Assembly (NCBI GenBank): GCA_013365325.1
Contig: JABVXV010000015.1
Span: forward strand, 247,732-311,731
Reading direction: 5' to 3'
Origin: Dipetalonema caudispina
Taxonomy: Eukaryota; Nematoda; Chromadorea; Rhabditida; Onchocercidae
Length of the DNA: 64,000 bases
Shown here: piece by piece, positions 25,853-38,507 of the stretch
Layout: each line of letters begins with the position of its first letter
Numbering within the stretch: position 1 is the stretch's first letter
Translations under genes and position numbers: made by a program
Notes under the pieces: generated by a model
Databases searched by the model: none
Told to the model about the DNA's origin: nothing
Seen by the model: the letters and a program-made list of their open reading frames with translations, nothing else

Positions 25853-26114
25853 TCAATAATGAGATCTATTTTGACTTATTCGTTGAAATTTAGCATTAAA
25901 TTGGAAATAGATTTCAGTAATACTTATCAAATTGATTCTATTTGCAATCAATTGGAATCCAATGAATAATAATTATGAACAATTTCGTAGTAATGTAATG
26001 TAATGGTTAGAATTCTTTAGTTAAAATGCTGCTAAGAAGTTAGAAATCGATAAGTTGTTGTTGTTGGAAGGCTTAAAATTAGGCTTTAACAAAAAAAGAA
26101 AAAAAAAAAAAGAA

Positions 26115-26170
26115 GAGTAAGCATTTTAATAGATGCTTTAGATTATAGATATCTATTAAAATGTTTACTC
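26115..26170 (+). other. 20-bp hairpin, possible small-RNA precursor
   Basis: Left arm 26115-26134 (GAGTAAGCATTTTAATAGAT) pairs with right arm 26151-26170 over 20 bp with a single G-U pair, around a 16-base loop. Pairing continues outward for about three more bases and then, with mismatches, into the flanking A-run and T-run. Size and pairing resemble a microRNA precursor or a tiny inverted-repeat element. There is no evidence for expression. Confidence 0.4.
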
Positions 26171-27594
26171 TTTCTTTGTCTATTATTTATACAAAATTTG
26201 CAAACATTATATCCATTTAAATAACCATATGGATACTTACAATAATAATAATATGTCACCTTCACACCTGCTACTCTATCATTATTGTTAACTTGATTTG
26301 ACCTGACCTGACCTAATGCTTGTTTAGCTCTAATCAATCGTACACTGAATTAGTTCTATTTGTTTTCATTTTCTATCCAACAACCGTTTTTTTTTTTTTT
26401 TTTTCGATATAAATACTTTTAGAATTCAATTTAATATCTTGATCTTATCTTTCTTAAAGTAAAAGAACCAGTGGATGTGAAATTTATCGAAATTCTTGAC
26501 TTTTTTTTTACCATTTGAAAGTCAAAATTTCAACATTAAATCTAATTTTTGATTAAAACAATCTTGTTACGCTGATACGTACAATTCTTGAATATTGTCA
26601 TTTGACCTTTCATATAATGGTACTATTAGTATGACTAACATATGTCATTGCTGCTTCTGCTATTTTATTGTTGACTTGATCTGAGCTGATCTGATTTTGC
26701 TCAGCTTAAAACAATCTTAAGCTTATTAAAACTTAGCCAAAACCTTATGGAAGGAATGATTAGTAGATATTGGATGGAAACAAATCATTACAGTCTCTTA
26801 ATTTAACTTTTTAAAATAATATATCTCTGTAAATTTACTATCTAATTTCAACCGTACTTCCCTCCAGTATTTCACTGTTGCCCATTTTACAGTATTATTA
26901 GCTAATTTTCAATGATTCAATTCCCGTGAAATATGAATTACCATTATCCGAAATTTCATTTTCGTCATCATTTCAATCTTCCACTTGGCTACTTTTGTTC
27001 CTTCACATTACATCAACACATATGTTTTTACTTCAATTTACATCAATTAACATCTGGTAGCTCTGCTACAATCTGTTCATCAATTTTGAATTTACTACAA
27101 TATCCATACAATGAATATTAGTGTTTAGATTATTGTTTGTTTCGAATAATTCTGCATCAAAGCTATTACGATTATTAGCGGCTAAAACTGAATTGTTCTC
27201 AATGCTTTACATATCACTATCATTGCTTCTCATTTTCATTATCACTAACTATGCTCATTTACAGCCTATCAGTTGTAGCAAATGTCGAAATTTCCTGTAT
27301 TGTTAGAGTTTTATTAGTTAATCGCTCTAATGACTAATGTTATTTACTATTATTATGTTACAATGATAATTAAAATTACTCTGAAATACCAAAACAAAAT
27401 CATTATGTTGATTAATTTCATTGTTATCTCACTTATCACCTCTCTCATACCATCTTTTCTTTTATATTTGAAATGTTATTTGAGTGTTTAAATTACTACT
27501 TCTCGTAATTATTTCCTCTTCGGTATTATTTCAGAATTAAATTTGTAGTATTTTAATTTTTCTTTCTTTTTTTTTTTGTTATTATTATTCAGGA

Positions 27595-28938
27595 ATGCTA
27601 TTAACATTGTTATGGTTACCAATACTTCCCGTAACATTATCATCACCATTTCAATGTTATTCATGTGGTGTATTTTTGAGTGCTCCAACAGCAACCTGTA
27701 AAGGTGAACCAAAAAAAATAAACTGTACCGGTAGTGGAATCCGGAATGGTTGCATTTCAGTCACTGCATTAAATACAGTTTGTTTTTATTACATTCTCAT
27801 TGTGATATATTTACATATTTTACCAAAGTTTCCTGTCAAAACTTCTTAAATCTTTATTATACAGATGCTAAATTGGAAAAATTATAATAGTTATAAAATT
27901 TTTAAAAATTAATCATTTGGATGAAAAAAAAAAAATATTTGTATAACCAATGAGTTATTAATTATCAATTTTAGTTTTATCATTCTCAAAATTATTTCCA
28001 ATTTTTGACCAATAGACCGAATGATAATATTTTGATGACTATTCAAAACAGACTGATAAATTTTTTCGTTAACAATTAGCTGTTTAATTTAACAGTTTAA
28101 TTTTTTTTTTTTTCCACAGCTAAATTTGAAGGATATCATAAAAGAATGCAAGAAGATTTGAAAGGATTAGTTATAGTTTCCTTTACTATTTGTTTGCTAA
28201 TTACATTTCTGCCTTTTTACGCTTACAATTTTAATTAAATCATTATTCGAAAATCTTTCAAAATATTGAAATTAATTATCAATAATTTATTGATTATATT
28301 TTTGTAATTTAAGTATTTCAATAAATTCCAAATTTGTTATAAATTGAAAATGTTATGACAACGGGAAGATAACCTATTTGTTTAGCAATTATTTTTTTGT
28401 CATTAATAAAAAATAATCTGTAATTTTTTTAATTACTACTATAATACAATATTTTTTGCATATTTCATTACTTAAAAAAAAAAAAAATCTTAATTTTTAG
28501 GATGGTTCATATTACGTTGAAAAACGATGCGCAAATTCCGAGGAGAGAAAGCTTAATGATGGCGAATGTGTTAATATGAATGTCTGGAAGTAAGTTATTT
28601 TTTTTTTTTTTTTCCTTTCACTTTTTAATCACATGAAAATACTGATAAGTTATTGATAAGAGATATAAATGAGATGATAATAAATATAAAATATAATGAT
28701 ATAGCAATCAATGTTATCATTTAATTTAATTTCATTTCAATTTTCTTTTTTCCCTTTTATTTCAAAAAAAAAAAAAAAAAAGTTTTTTTACAGATTAAAA
28801 GAGATGAGGAAGTGTTATTGTGCTGAAGAATTGTGTAATGGTAGTTTATCAATTACAGCCACCAAAATTCATTCATTCATTTCAAATTTATTCATAGCAT
28901 TTTTCATCATTTGTTTACTAAATAAATCAATAATGTAA
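27595..28938 (+). CDS. Ly6/LU-domain GPI-anchored surface protein
   Basis: Three exons: 27595-27777, 28501-28589, 28794-28938, giving 138 residues in phase. The ATG lies two bases after ATTATTCAG, a cis or trans-splice acceptor that supports the start. Residues 1-18 are a signal peptide (MLLTLLWLPILPVTLSS). Ten cysteines follow (21, 24, 35, 44, 53, 71, 84, 98, 100, 105), ending CYCAEELCN, the Cys-Asn close of a three-finger Ly6/uPAR fold. The C-terminus (about 114-134) is hydrophobic with no cytoplasmic tail, as for GPI anchoring. Nematode relatives (ODR-2/HOT-like) act at neuronal surfaces, but I cannot assign a specific member. AATAAA at 28921-28926 overlaps the last codons. Confidence 0.82.
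28120..28238 (+). other. possible alternative membrane-tail exon within the Ly6 gene
   Basis: Inside intron 1 of the Ly6-like gene a very strong acceptor (T-run then TTTCCACAG, ending 28119) is followed by 38 open codons and TAA (28236-28238). The reading is a short charged stretch (YHKRMQEDLKG) followed by a hydrophobic segment (LVIVSFTICLLITFLPF). It needs a phase-1 donor. The main exon-1 donor is phase 0, but GGTGAA or GGTAGT inside exon 1 would fit. It could be an alternative end or chance. Confidence 0.2.
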
Positions 28939-31900
28939 TTGTATTCAACAATTTTATTAATTTTGCAAAAAAAAAGGAGCAAAAGTCAGAAAAAATAATC
29001 AATTGTGATAAAGAAATGAATAGATTGACAATATTGGTAAATGATAGAGAAGACATGCAAAGATTTTTTTTTTTTTTTCTACTCTTTAGACTTTTTTCAT
29101 GAAATTTTATTAAAATGTTTGCCTATTTATGATTTCTATGCATTGATATTACACCTGGATTAGTTAATCATATCGTCATGAGATTTACAGATTAATTTGA
29201 ACTACGATGAACAAACGATTAAATTGTGCTTCATTTGATCATAGATTATTGTCCAGTAATGGCCAATTTTGGAAATTTGTAATTTAATCTTGCATTACAA
29301 ATTCAACAAATATATTAATGAATTATCTCTTGACAGTTGTTTAAATTCATCAATATGATTGTTTACTTTACCTACTTCAATTCGATATAGCTTCATATTC
29401 ATTTCGAATTAAATATTTGATTTAATTAGTCGAAAAAACAATCTTTGGATGTTGTCATGCAGTACAAACTTTTTAAATTACTGCTCTGATCTCATTTTAA
29501 TTAAACTATCCGTTAGTTTATTCCACTAATTATTCCGAGAGGAAAAGAAAAAAACTATGAAATAGTTCAAGTTTCGAACGAATTGAAATCTTTAGGCGAT
29601 GACCACTAAAGTAGCAATGATATTAAAGATATAATTCAAATTTTATAATTCAAACCTTTTTTTCCATGGTTTGCGAAATATTTAGAAAGCGAAAAGTTCT
29701 ACATTTTTCTGACGCTTACTTTTTTACACTCCAAACAAAGTAAATGAAATGAATTTAATTTTGACAAAAGGAAAATCACTTTGTTAGTAATTGAATAAAG
29801 TCCTTAATAATAGCACAAATTTAGCAGACAGGAACGAAAGTCTGCGGAAATAAATTAGCTTCAGCATAAAGTGATTTTGTAATTAATTGTTGTCGAAGAA
29901 ATTCATTTTCAACAAGGAAAAAAAAAATAAGATTTTATGCGAAGTAAAAATAATCAATTATTCGTTCTTAAAAATAGTTCATCTTTTAAATATTATAAAA
30001 TTTTTTAATAGTATTTTAATTACGTTTGAACAAATTAAAATATGTTTTTTTTTTTGAAGTTTTCGAAAAAAAAATTGAAGTAATCAATTGTACCCATATT
30101 TATTCTTATCATATCACCAAAAATCCACCACATAGATATTTATTAATTGACACATAATCACCATTTTAGGCATTAAATGATGCCATTTGGGAAAAAGTTC
30201 CATAAGAAGAAGCCTAATGAATTAATTGATTGTAGCATCTAGTCTTATTACCTCTAAAAGTTATACTGCAATGGACGATTTGAAAATCCTGACAGTGTTG
30301 TAATCTTCACTCATCAATTATCTTCCATCAACGATGAGAAGGATGTGTTGTTGAATAAATGGACGCATCAGTGATCGTTACAACAAATCGGTTCGTAACG
30401 ATGCGTAAATTAATGCACAACTTATAGGTTACTGTTTACACCAAAAATACAAATATCCGCGACAATAACATAAAGATGTCACCAAAGGGGTGTTATTTAA
30501 AAAACGCAAAACGTTTCCATCGTTCCAATTTCCATGATAAATCATTACATCACATACAATTAGTAATCTTTGCTTCAATAGAGGTAATAACTTTATCATT
30601 GAAATGATATCCACCATGTCGCAATAATTTCCGCATTTAACTCTACTGACATAAACATATTTCAGGTAAACTACACTATGACCTCTCTTATTAATGTTTC
30701 ATTTGAGAGAAATTTCCAGGGAACATATCTTCTTTATCATTAAGAATATATAGAGTAAGATTTTGAAGTAATTTTTTTTTTTTTTTTGTTAAAGAACTAT
30801 GGTGGGAAAATTTTGTTCATCACTTTTAGACTTTACCCTTAATCAATCTACCTTTATTGTCTTCTCTTCTCTTTTTCAATTTTTTTGCTAAACAAATATT
30901 TCTCGTCAATTTTCTTTTTTTTTTTTTTTGAAATGACAATTCAAAGAAAGAAGTAGAAAGAGTCTGAAATGTTATAAAAAATAAGCTACTAAGCAATGTT
31001 TTAAACAATATAAGGAAATCACTTAGTAACAGCTTTTTTTCAGAATTTATTTTCAACAAGAAATTTCTTTCAATTGATCAGAATAATGGCCTATACCTAA
31101 AAATGGATAATGTATATAGTTGGACGGTAAAATACTAAAAAAAAAAAAAAAAAAAAAAAAAATAATTCAGAAGCAATATGATTTTTGCAAACCGCGAACT
31201 AAATTTTAAAGAAAGTTCTCTAACAAGTTCTTTAACAAATACTTTAATCAATTTTTTTAAATTAATTTTTTAAGCAAATTTTTGAAAAAATATTTTCCAT
31301 CAATGATTTTTAAAAAGCGAAGTTTCAAGAAATTCTTTGCCTTTCATCTGATTAACATCAAAATTCCATTTGCCTACTTTATACTATAAAACATCAAGGA
31401 GAAAGACAGCAAAGATAATTTAAACATTTCTGAATGTTCTATGACATACCGGGAAAACTCGGGAAAAACATGTTATCTCAATGTAACGATATGAAACAGA
31501 TATATAAGCCACAATTATTCAGCACTAAGATTTACACATCAAATGTATTTATTCCCCAAAAACTCGATAAAACGATTCATAGTAGATTTACACCTATGAT
31601 TAAGCGAGATGTAAAAAACCATTAGCAATTTCCGAGTTTTAGATTTCTTGAAGCGTAATTCTTGAAATTCAAATCAAGATGTTCCGATGATCTTCATCAT
31701 ATGATATACAATGATCACAGTTTAATTTGGATCGGAATCATTTCAAGTAAACACTCATATATAAATCCTTACTAAAAGATTAATGAATATCAAAATGTTC
31801 CAAAATATTCTAATATGAAGTTTTCAATTCAACCATTCTATACGATAAGCTTTGGAGTAATGAGAACTAAGACTCGCTGTAGAGAACAACTTTTTAGTTT

Positions 31901-33050
31901 TCCCAAACTTCCTAGTTATCAACCTTTTTTTAAAAAGCCGATTTTCTAAACTTAAATGCATTCAGATTTAGACTTCTTTCGTTTGCTATTTAGGAATCAA
32001 AACTTAACTTTAACAAACATAATTAGCACAATTCAGTTGCACTTTAATCGTGCATAACAATACGCCTTCATATCTTTCGACCTGTTTCCCCGATTGCAAA
32101 TTTCGAGATCATCTGATATGCTGTCATATGTGCTGAAATAATATTGTGTGCAACAAAATACATAATATATATTCTTTCATAATGTTTACAAAGGAAATGT
32201 CTAACAACACTGTGAATTAAACATCATACAAAATATAATTTCGAAGGAAAAAATTTGAGCCTCGTAAAAACGAATAATATCAAATTTTTGAAATCAACAG
32301 CTAATCATTTATTACCCAAATTTTAAAATATTTTATTTCTGAACGTGACAAAACTGATATATCTCTGACATATCAAATTCCTACACAAATATGAATATTC
32401 TAACTGGAAATCTTTTTCATTAAATATTATTACCGTAAACGATGATAACTACATGACCCATACAAAAATTGGCTTTGCTTAACTTCATTACCTCTATGAT
32501 CATCTGATGTTTTGGTTAATGAAGTGCTAACCAAAACATCAAATGATCAATAGAGATAATATCAAATAAAATCACAGAGTTAGTCCGCATTTTTTCTATT
32601 TTATATGTGAGATTATTTATAAGGTTGGCTTTGATCTCAATGAATAGTATAAAAGTGATAAGAGATTAGTCGGAATACTTTGTGATAGTAGTTTAACACT
32701 GAGGCAGAAAAAGAAGTTAAACCGGACATAGAAATGTGTCTTTAAGGAAGAAATCGCAGTGGAAATTTTTGAATATCACAAATAGGAAGTAATTCAAAGG
32801 ACATTGAAAAACTTAGCAGCTGGAAGAGTATGGAAGTTTTATAGTAGAGTTCATTCTTTTAACAGAAACTTTACATCCCATGAAGGAATTCTTTCAAGTA
32901 TTTCTACAGAGTCAAATTTTATACGCATGAGTTGAATATTGACGCATAAACGAAAGGTAAAGGTTCTTTACAGGGAAAAAAGAGATCTAAGATTAAAGCT
33001 GAATGTTAGAATTTTATCGAGAAAGGTAAAGCTATAAAGTGAGAAAAAGA
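28939..33050. other. intergenic, no supported gene
   Basis: AT-rich with many A/T runs (for example 31138-31162). A long near-perfect hairpin sits at 32487-32560 and is listed separately. A short stem (ATCGTTAC with GTAACGAT, around 30374-30402) is also present. No ORF with a recognisable domain on either strand. Confidence 0.5.
32487..32560 (+). other. long hairpin, candidate microRNA precursor
   Basis: The arm 32492-32518 (core TGATGTTTTGGTTA) pairs with 32528-32555 (core TAACCAAAACATCA) around a 9-base loop (32519-32527). The core is 21 bp with one G-U pair. After a one-base bulge, six more pairs follow, then a C-A mismatch and four further A-T pairs. Total length is about 74 bases, with the geometry of a metazoan pre-miRNA. 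The strand of origin and expression are unknown. Confidence 0.5.
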
Positions 33051-36000
33051 TTATCCGATTCTACGAGGTTTATGAAGTGGACTCATGCAGGGATCTTGAA
33101 TAACTGGAACATGCTCCGTAGATACGGGTAGAGACAACTCGCGGGGCGCAAGTGATAACCAATCTTGCAAACCACGTGACCATGAAAGACGCTGCTTTAG
33201 ATTATGATGAATGGTATACATTTGAGTTGTTTCAAAATGCGTCAGCAGCATCAAAATCTGAAATATTTTTTCAATTTATAAAAATGAACGCTTTACACTT
33301 CAGTTCAACTAAAAATAAATTCATAAAGAGTAAGGAATATGAAAAAATGACCTGACGATGCATTGGTGGTATTACGTCTAATGAAATAAGACTTGCACGT
33401 GTTGAAAGTACATTAGCTGACTGCGAGCAATCGCAATAAACCTAAACAAGTTCTATTCAAAACAAGTGAGTTAAGCGCTTGTAGTCATAAGTGAATTTAA
33501 ATAGTTGGAGAAACATTCAAAATGAAAATTCCGAATTGTAATTTCAACAAAAACTAAGTGTTACATGTAAAAAATGCCGATGATGATGATTTTCGACCAT
33601 CAATATATGCCCACCGAAGTCCTTTGACACATAACGAGTAATTGTACCATCTAAGCACTGAAGATATTCATTTAAAAATGTTTAGATATAGCAGTATCTA
33701 AATAAGCTATCTATAACGAAAAAATGAACAAAAAGTTATTGCAAATGGTAAGTTGTGGGCGTGGAAATCACTTCATTTGATATTCATAAAAACCCAAATG
33801 GGGAATAAAGTGGCTTAAACTTGGATAATGGAAAAGAAAATAGTAAAAGTTCGTATAAATTATTATCTAATAATAAGTATAGCTCTAGGAAGAAAATTTA
33901 ATGCCACTTCTCAAATAGCCTACAAACTAGGAAAACAAAATGAATATATGCAAAACTGAATAAATCAAACAAAAACTGAACAAGTATTCTATTTGAAGGC
34001 AGTGCTCTACAAAACTCACCGGTGCTTTCTGGCCCTCTTTTAAACACATTTCAATCATGGAATATGCAATAACTGATGATGAAAAACAGTAAGCTTCCAT
34101 CATTACCATTTTTGCACTGCAAAGATTTTGAAAGACTGCATTCTTTTGAATAAAACACTTAAGCATGCAGGCATAATCTACAAAGTACGTATTATATGGT
34201 AATGATTTATTTTAGGTTTCATTACAACTCAAAAGTCTTTTATTTTTTCTTTTTTATCACTATCTGCAGCGTAAGTTAATTTACTACGCAACCAACCTTT
34301 TCATTCTCTCTCAGCAACCATTAAGATTTAAACTGTTAAAATTTCTCTGGGATTTTTTAAGACACTTACCTATGCAGAGCTACAACAGTTTCAATTGAAA
34401 TTGGGTCCGACATGTTACTAAATGATACAGCAAGTACAGTGTACAAAGCTGGGCCATTTAAAAAAACATCCTTAGTACTTGCAAATGCTATACTGCGACG
34501 GAATGATCTGTAAATAAATTGCAACAAAGTAACTGTTTTTAAAAAAAAAAAACTACATGATGGCTATCCGGCACAAGACAGCGTTTCAATGCATCCCTTT
34601 TACACTTCAACTGTGTGTCCGGCGTGCACCAATTCCCAGAAGCAAAAAATTCAATGGCTGAATTATTAATCCATTTGAACCCATTGATTTAATTAGCACA
34701 ATTCCGAGCATTATTAATATCTTATATACATGAAAGGTTGTCTAAACTTAGAAAGTTGAATAAAAAACCCACGAATAATTTTCTGATAGTTCCCCGCTAC
34801 CAAGATGAAGTGAAAGGAAAAGTTTTGCAAAATTTACCTTACGATAAGTTCGCCTAGGCGTGTATTACAAGGAGCATTTTTATGCAGCAACACCATTATA
34901 TCACTATCACATCGATCACGAGATCCCTTCTGATAAACAGTAATGGCCAATTCTGTAGGTTCTTCGATTTGAAGTTGAAAACCTCTAAAAAGTTTGAAGT
35001 TGGAAAGAACAAAAGTGTAGCTCTCTCGTATTTTGTTCTCCATATAATACAAAATCCTATGATAAGAAATGCAGCTGAGAAAACAAAAGAGAACCTAAAG
35101 ATCAAGAGAAATCCAAAAGATCAAGTTATTTACAGGATGTTTTCTTTGCCCCAGAACTGGGGTATCGAACAATCAACCCGAACTTCTTTCCAGCCTTGTG
35201 TTGACCGTACCTTTGCCACTTCAACCTAAAATGGTGTTTCGCTTTCTAGGTACTTGAGTGTATTGATTCATTTTTACAACGATCATTTTAGAACGATGTC
35301 GATGAATTGTCATAACGGATAATGACAGAGAAGTAAAATATTCACATCTAGGTAGTTTTCGACGTCAAGACTCTGCGTTTAAAACTCACAGAATCGAATC
35401 GCTGCATGAAATCTAAGAAAGGCATCCAGAACGCTCCTGCTTCCGGACCATCTGGTAACAATATTCGACGACTTGATTCATCCCAACCTGACCAAGTATC
35501 ACACCAAGGCCCATTCCAAGTAAATGCACCCCACGGATTTCGTAAGCGAACAACCCTTAAGTATATGCTAGTCCATCTTTTACGGAATTTTGAGTAGCAT
35601 ATTTGTGGAACTCACTGTGCTATTTAAAATTCTAAATTCCGAAAAAGAAATGAAGGACGTACCGTTGATTGTTATATTCCTTGACATTCAGCAAAGAATA
35701 TGCATGCCGTATTTGCAAGCCTACACGTCTAAACTCGGCTTCATCTACGTAACGCCTTCCGCTACCACAACTGCAACCCATAATGAAACCTGCTTCCCTG
35801 AAAATAGTAGCTGTGTCATTGTTCTGAAAAAAAAAGTAGGAGTTTTAAATGAATACATGACAGTAAAAAAATTAGTAAAACCCACTTATACGAAGCATTC
35901 AATAATACTTTACTCTATGATTATCGGATCCTAATTGGTTACTGAGAATTTATACATTCCATTGTTTTATCCCTCCTTTTCACTCACTAATCTATGCAAA

Positions 36001-38507
36001 TCTTGGGAGATTTGATGAAATGTAGATTATTTTTGCAAGTATCATCGCTTAGAATGTTGGACAAGAAATTTTATACACACTTTCTTACATTTTTTAACAA
36101 CATGTTATGTTAATCTTCGCTCATGTGCACTAAAATTGAAACAATAATCCCTAAGCTAAATTAAATTTTAATTTACTTACTGACAAATATCAAACCTCAT
36201 ACTAAGAAGTTGTGCCCAAATAAGATCGTGGTCCGTACAGTTTTCAAGATCAAGAAATGTACATGGTGCACCAGTAAGTATTGCAAGACCTTCCAGTGTA
36301 CGTCCAGCTGGTAACTTTGCGTAACACCCAAGTATTTTTGCGAGAGCTTTCTCAATCAAAGGAACCCAAAGCTATAAAACAATGCATACACCTCATTAAA
36401 TCTACAATCTAAAGTTCGTATCAAATTAAGAAAGTTGTATTGTCATCCACAGTTAACCTGGCTGACATATTTTAGTTTGCATTTTAATTTGCAAATTTGC
36501 ATTTTAATTTCAGCTCTTTTTAGGGAAGCACAACCCTAGTTTTTTGTAGAAAACTGAACGATCCAGTCCAAAAAAAAAACCTGATTGCGTCGTCCAACAG
36601 CAAAGGCAAGTCCATGAGTTTGAGAATGACACGGAAGAAAATCATCAACAAGGATTACCTGCCAGTGACCGTCAACACAGAGACTGGAATTTGATATTCA
36701 AAACTTAGCTACTGAATTCGGAGGAAGTGTTGAAGTCTCAAAAAGGAAATACTGTAAACAGTAAAATGTGTTAACGTATAAGGAAAAATATGATTTACCG
36801 TATCTGATAGACTCCCCATGGATTATAAATCTTTGTAAGGAAAATTTGATCTAGAATATCCGGTCTTTCAGCGATAACCGCTAGAGCTGACAAAAACCAG
36901 CAATTACCCAAGCACCCTGCAAAAGAAAACAAACTGTTCGGAAATTTATAAATAAATCTAATAAGTTTTACAGAAATGGAACCTGAAAATCTCAATAAAA
37001 CTCCAGAAATAAAACGAAAATTTGAAAGCAAAATATAAGTTAAAAGATTATATAAATTTAGCTTCGCAAAATTTGAACAGAAAAATGAATATCCGTAATT
37101 CATTGCAAAAGAAAAATTTGTCGCTGAGCATCATATAACTTTTCTTACTAAAACATCAACTGATTCGAAAGAACACATAACTAAATGTTAGAAACCTCGA
37201 ATTTACAAAAAAAAAAGAAGTAAAAAAACTAACCTTGTTCAATATCCGTTGGTTTGGGATCCAAAAATACGGACCATCTGTAACGTTTGCCGTCTTTCGT
37301 ATATATATCTTGTGGTCGAAGCCAGATGAAATCGTCCGCATTGAATTTTTTACCATTCAATCTCCCATCAATTATAAAATTACCAATAGATTTTTTCGAG
37401 TGAGGAAAACTGTCGTCAATAAATGGCATATTATTTTCCCTTAAAAAGGCTATTTTGAAATTACTCTAGTCGTTAAAAATCAATCACTAAGTGACTGCCA
37501 GGTACTGGTACTGCTTCGTATTCTTTGCACATTGTCATATTTGCTTCACATGTCTTTAAAATTCAAGAAACTCAGAATACTAAGGTGCTTAATCTGAAGA
37601 ATCTTTCAATGGTATATATTTTATCTGGTAAAGAAATCATCAAGTTGTTTGCTTTCAATGAAAGACACCATGACAGCCTTTTGAACTTACACAAGTTGGA
37701 AATGGAAAGTATGAAAAGGAAGTTACTTGCAGAATCCAACAATCCGATCAAACTCGGATGCAGCTTCTTTTTCATCATTCTGCAACAGTTGAAATGATGA
37801 TGTTGAGATCGCCTGATATTGTACCAGTGGTGGTTGCACCTGAATTACTATCATTTGAAGAAATTTATTGAAAATGCCTAAAGAAATATTTCCGGTATTT
37901 CAATAATCCACAATACTTTCAGGAATCATCAAGACTAAACACTCCAATTCTCAGTATACTAATCATGATGGTAACGTGATGCTTGCGCATACAGCTATTT
38001 CTTCAAACCACCCGAAAAATCTTAGATTTTTTGTTGAAAATGCATCAAATGCTGTGTCTCTACCTTTGTTGGTGATGGAGGAGAACATAACGTAAGATTA
38101 CGAGATGATGAAGATCGTGATAAGCCGAAGACAGTAGGCAATGTTCTGATATCCGTTAATACTGAATCAATTGCATTCAACGCACCATTTAATGAGATTT
38201 CTAAAATTAAAATCTAAAATCGATGTCAATTATTTAAATATCACAATTCAAGCTTTTGTTCAAAATTTCAAATGAAATGATCGAATGGAATTTAATAACT
38301 CCTGAATTTTCATTACATTCACTTCTATGATTTTTATCAGAAAAGATGCTGGAAAAATTTACTTGGCCATTTGAATAATTGTCCACGTTGAGGACGTAAA
38401 ATAGAACTGCTTGATGAAGTTGGATTTTGTGATCCACAAGAAGAACAAAAAAATGATGTACTGTCGTTAACAAGAGTACAATATTTACACGACCATACAC
38501 CATACAT
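33051..38507 (-). CDS. CAPN15: calpain-15 / small optic lobes (SOL) type cysteine protease
   Basis: Sixteen minus-strand exons: 38507-38363, 38200-38064, 37839-37727, 37439-37234, 36916-36799, 36683-36581, 36371-36196, 35797-35663, 35555-35390, 35225-35134, 34984-34838, 34507-34370, 34116-34020, 33657-33565, 33441-33352, 33257-33051; 720 residues. A RanBP2-type zinc finger opens the protein (W5, C7, C10, N14, C21, C24), followed by a low-complexity linker. The calpain core starts near FIDDSFP. The catalytic triad is complete: Cys206 in GNCWFLSAL, His364 in IRHAY, Asn384 in LRNPWG. The C-terminal part (about 440-720) follows the SOL homology region ([19 protein letters not shown]). Human CAPN15 is longer with several N-terminal zinc fingers; only one is seen here. 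More could lie in upstream exons, since the frame is open before the ATG. Confidence 0.93.

Larger units (their letters stand above)
23491..27594. other. intergenic, no supported gene
   Basis: AT-rich sequence with poly-A/T runs, a CT-rich tract (25800-25852) and a strong inverted repeat at 26115-26170 listed separately. Two similar, diverged blocks near 26240-26330 and 26630-26710 share TTGACTTGATCTGA-like text and look like an old duplication. Short ORFs at 26933-27306 have no recognisable domain and no supporting splice context. Confidence 0.5.

Noticed and set aside
36177..36359. Calpain exon read through to CQ before GTAAGT at 36191
   Set aside because: Using the earlier donor at 36195/36196 and the acceptor before 35797 gives [10 protein letters not shown], which matches calpain-15 spacing; the longer reading adds four unmatched residues.
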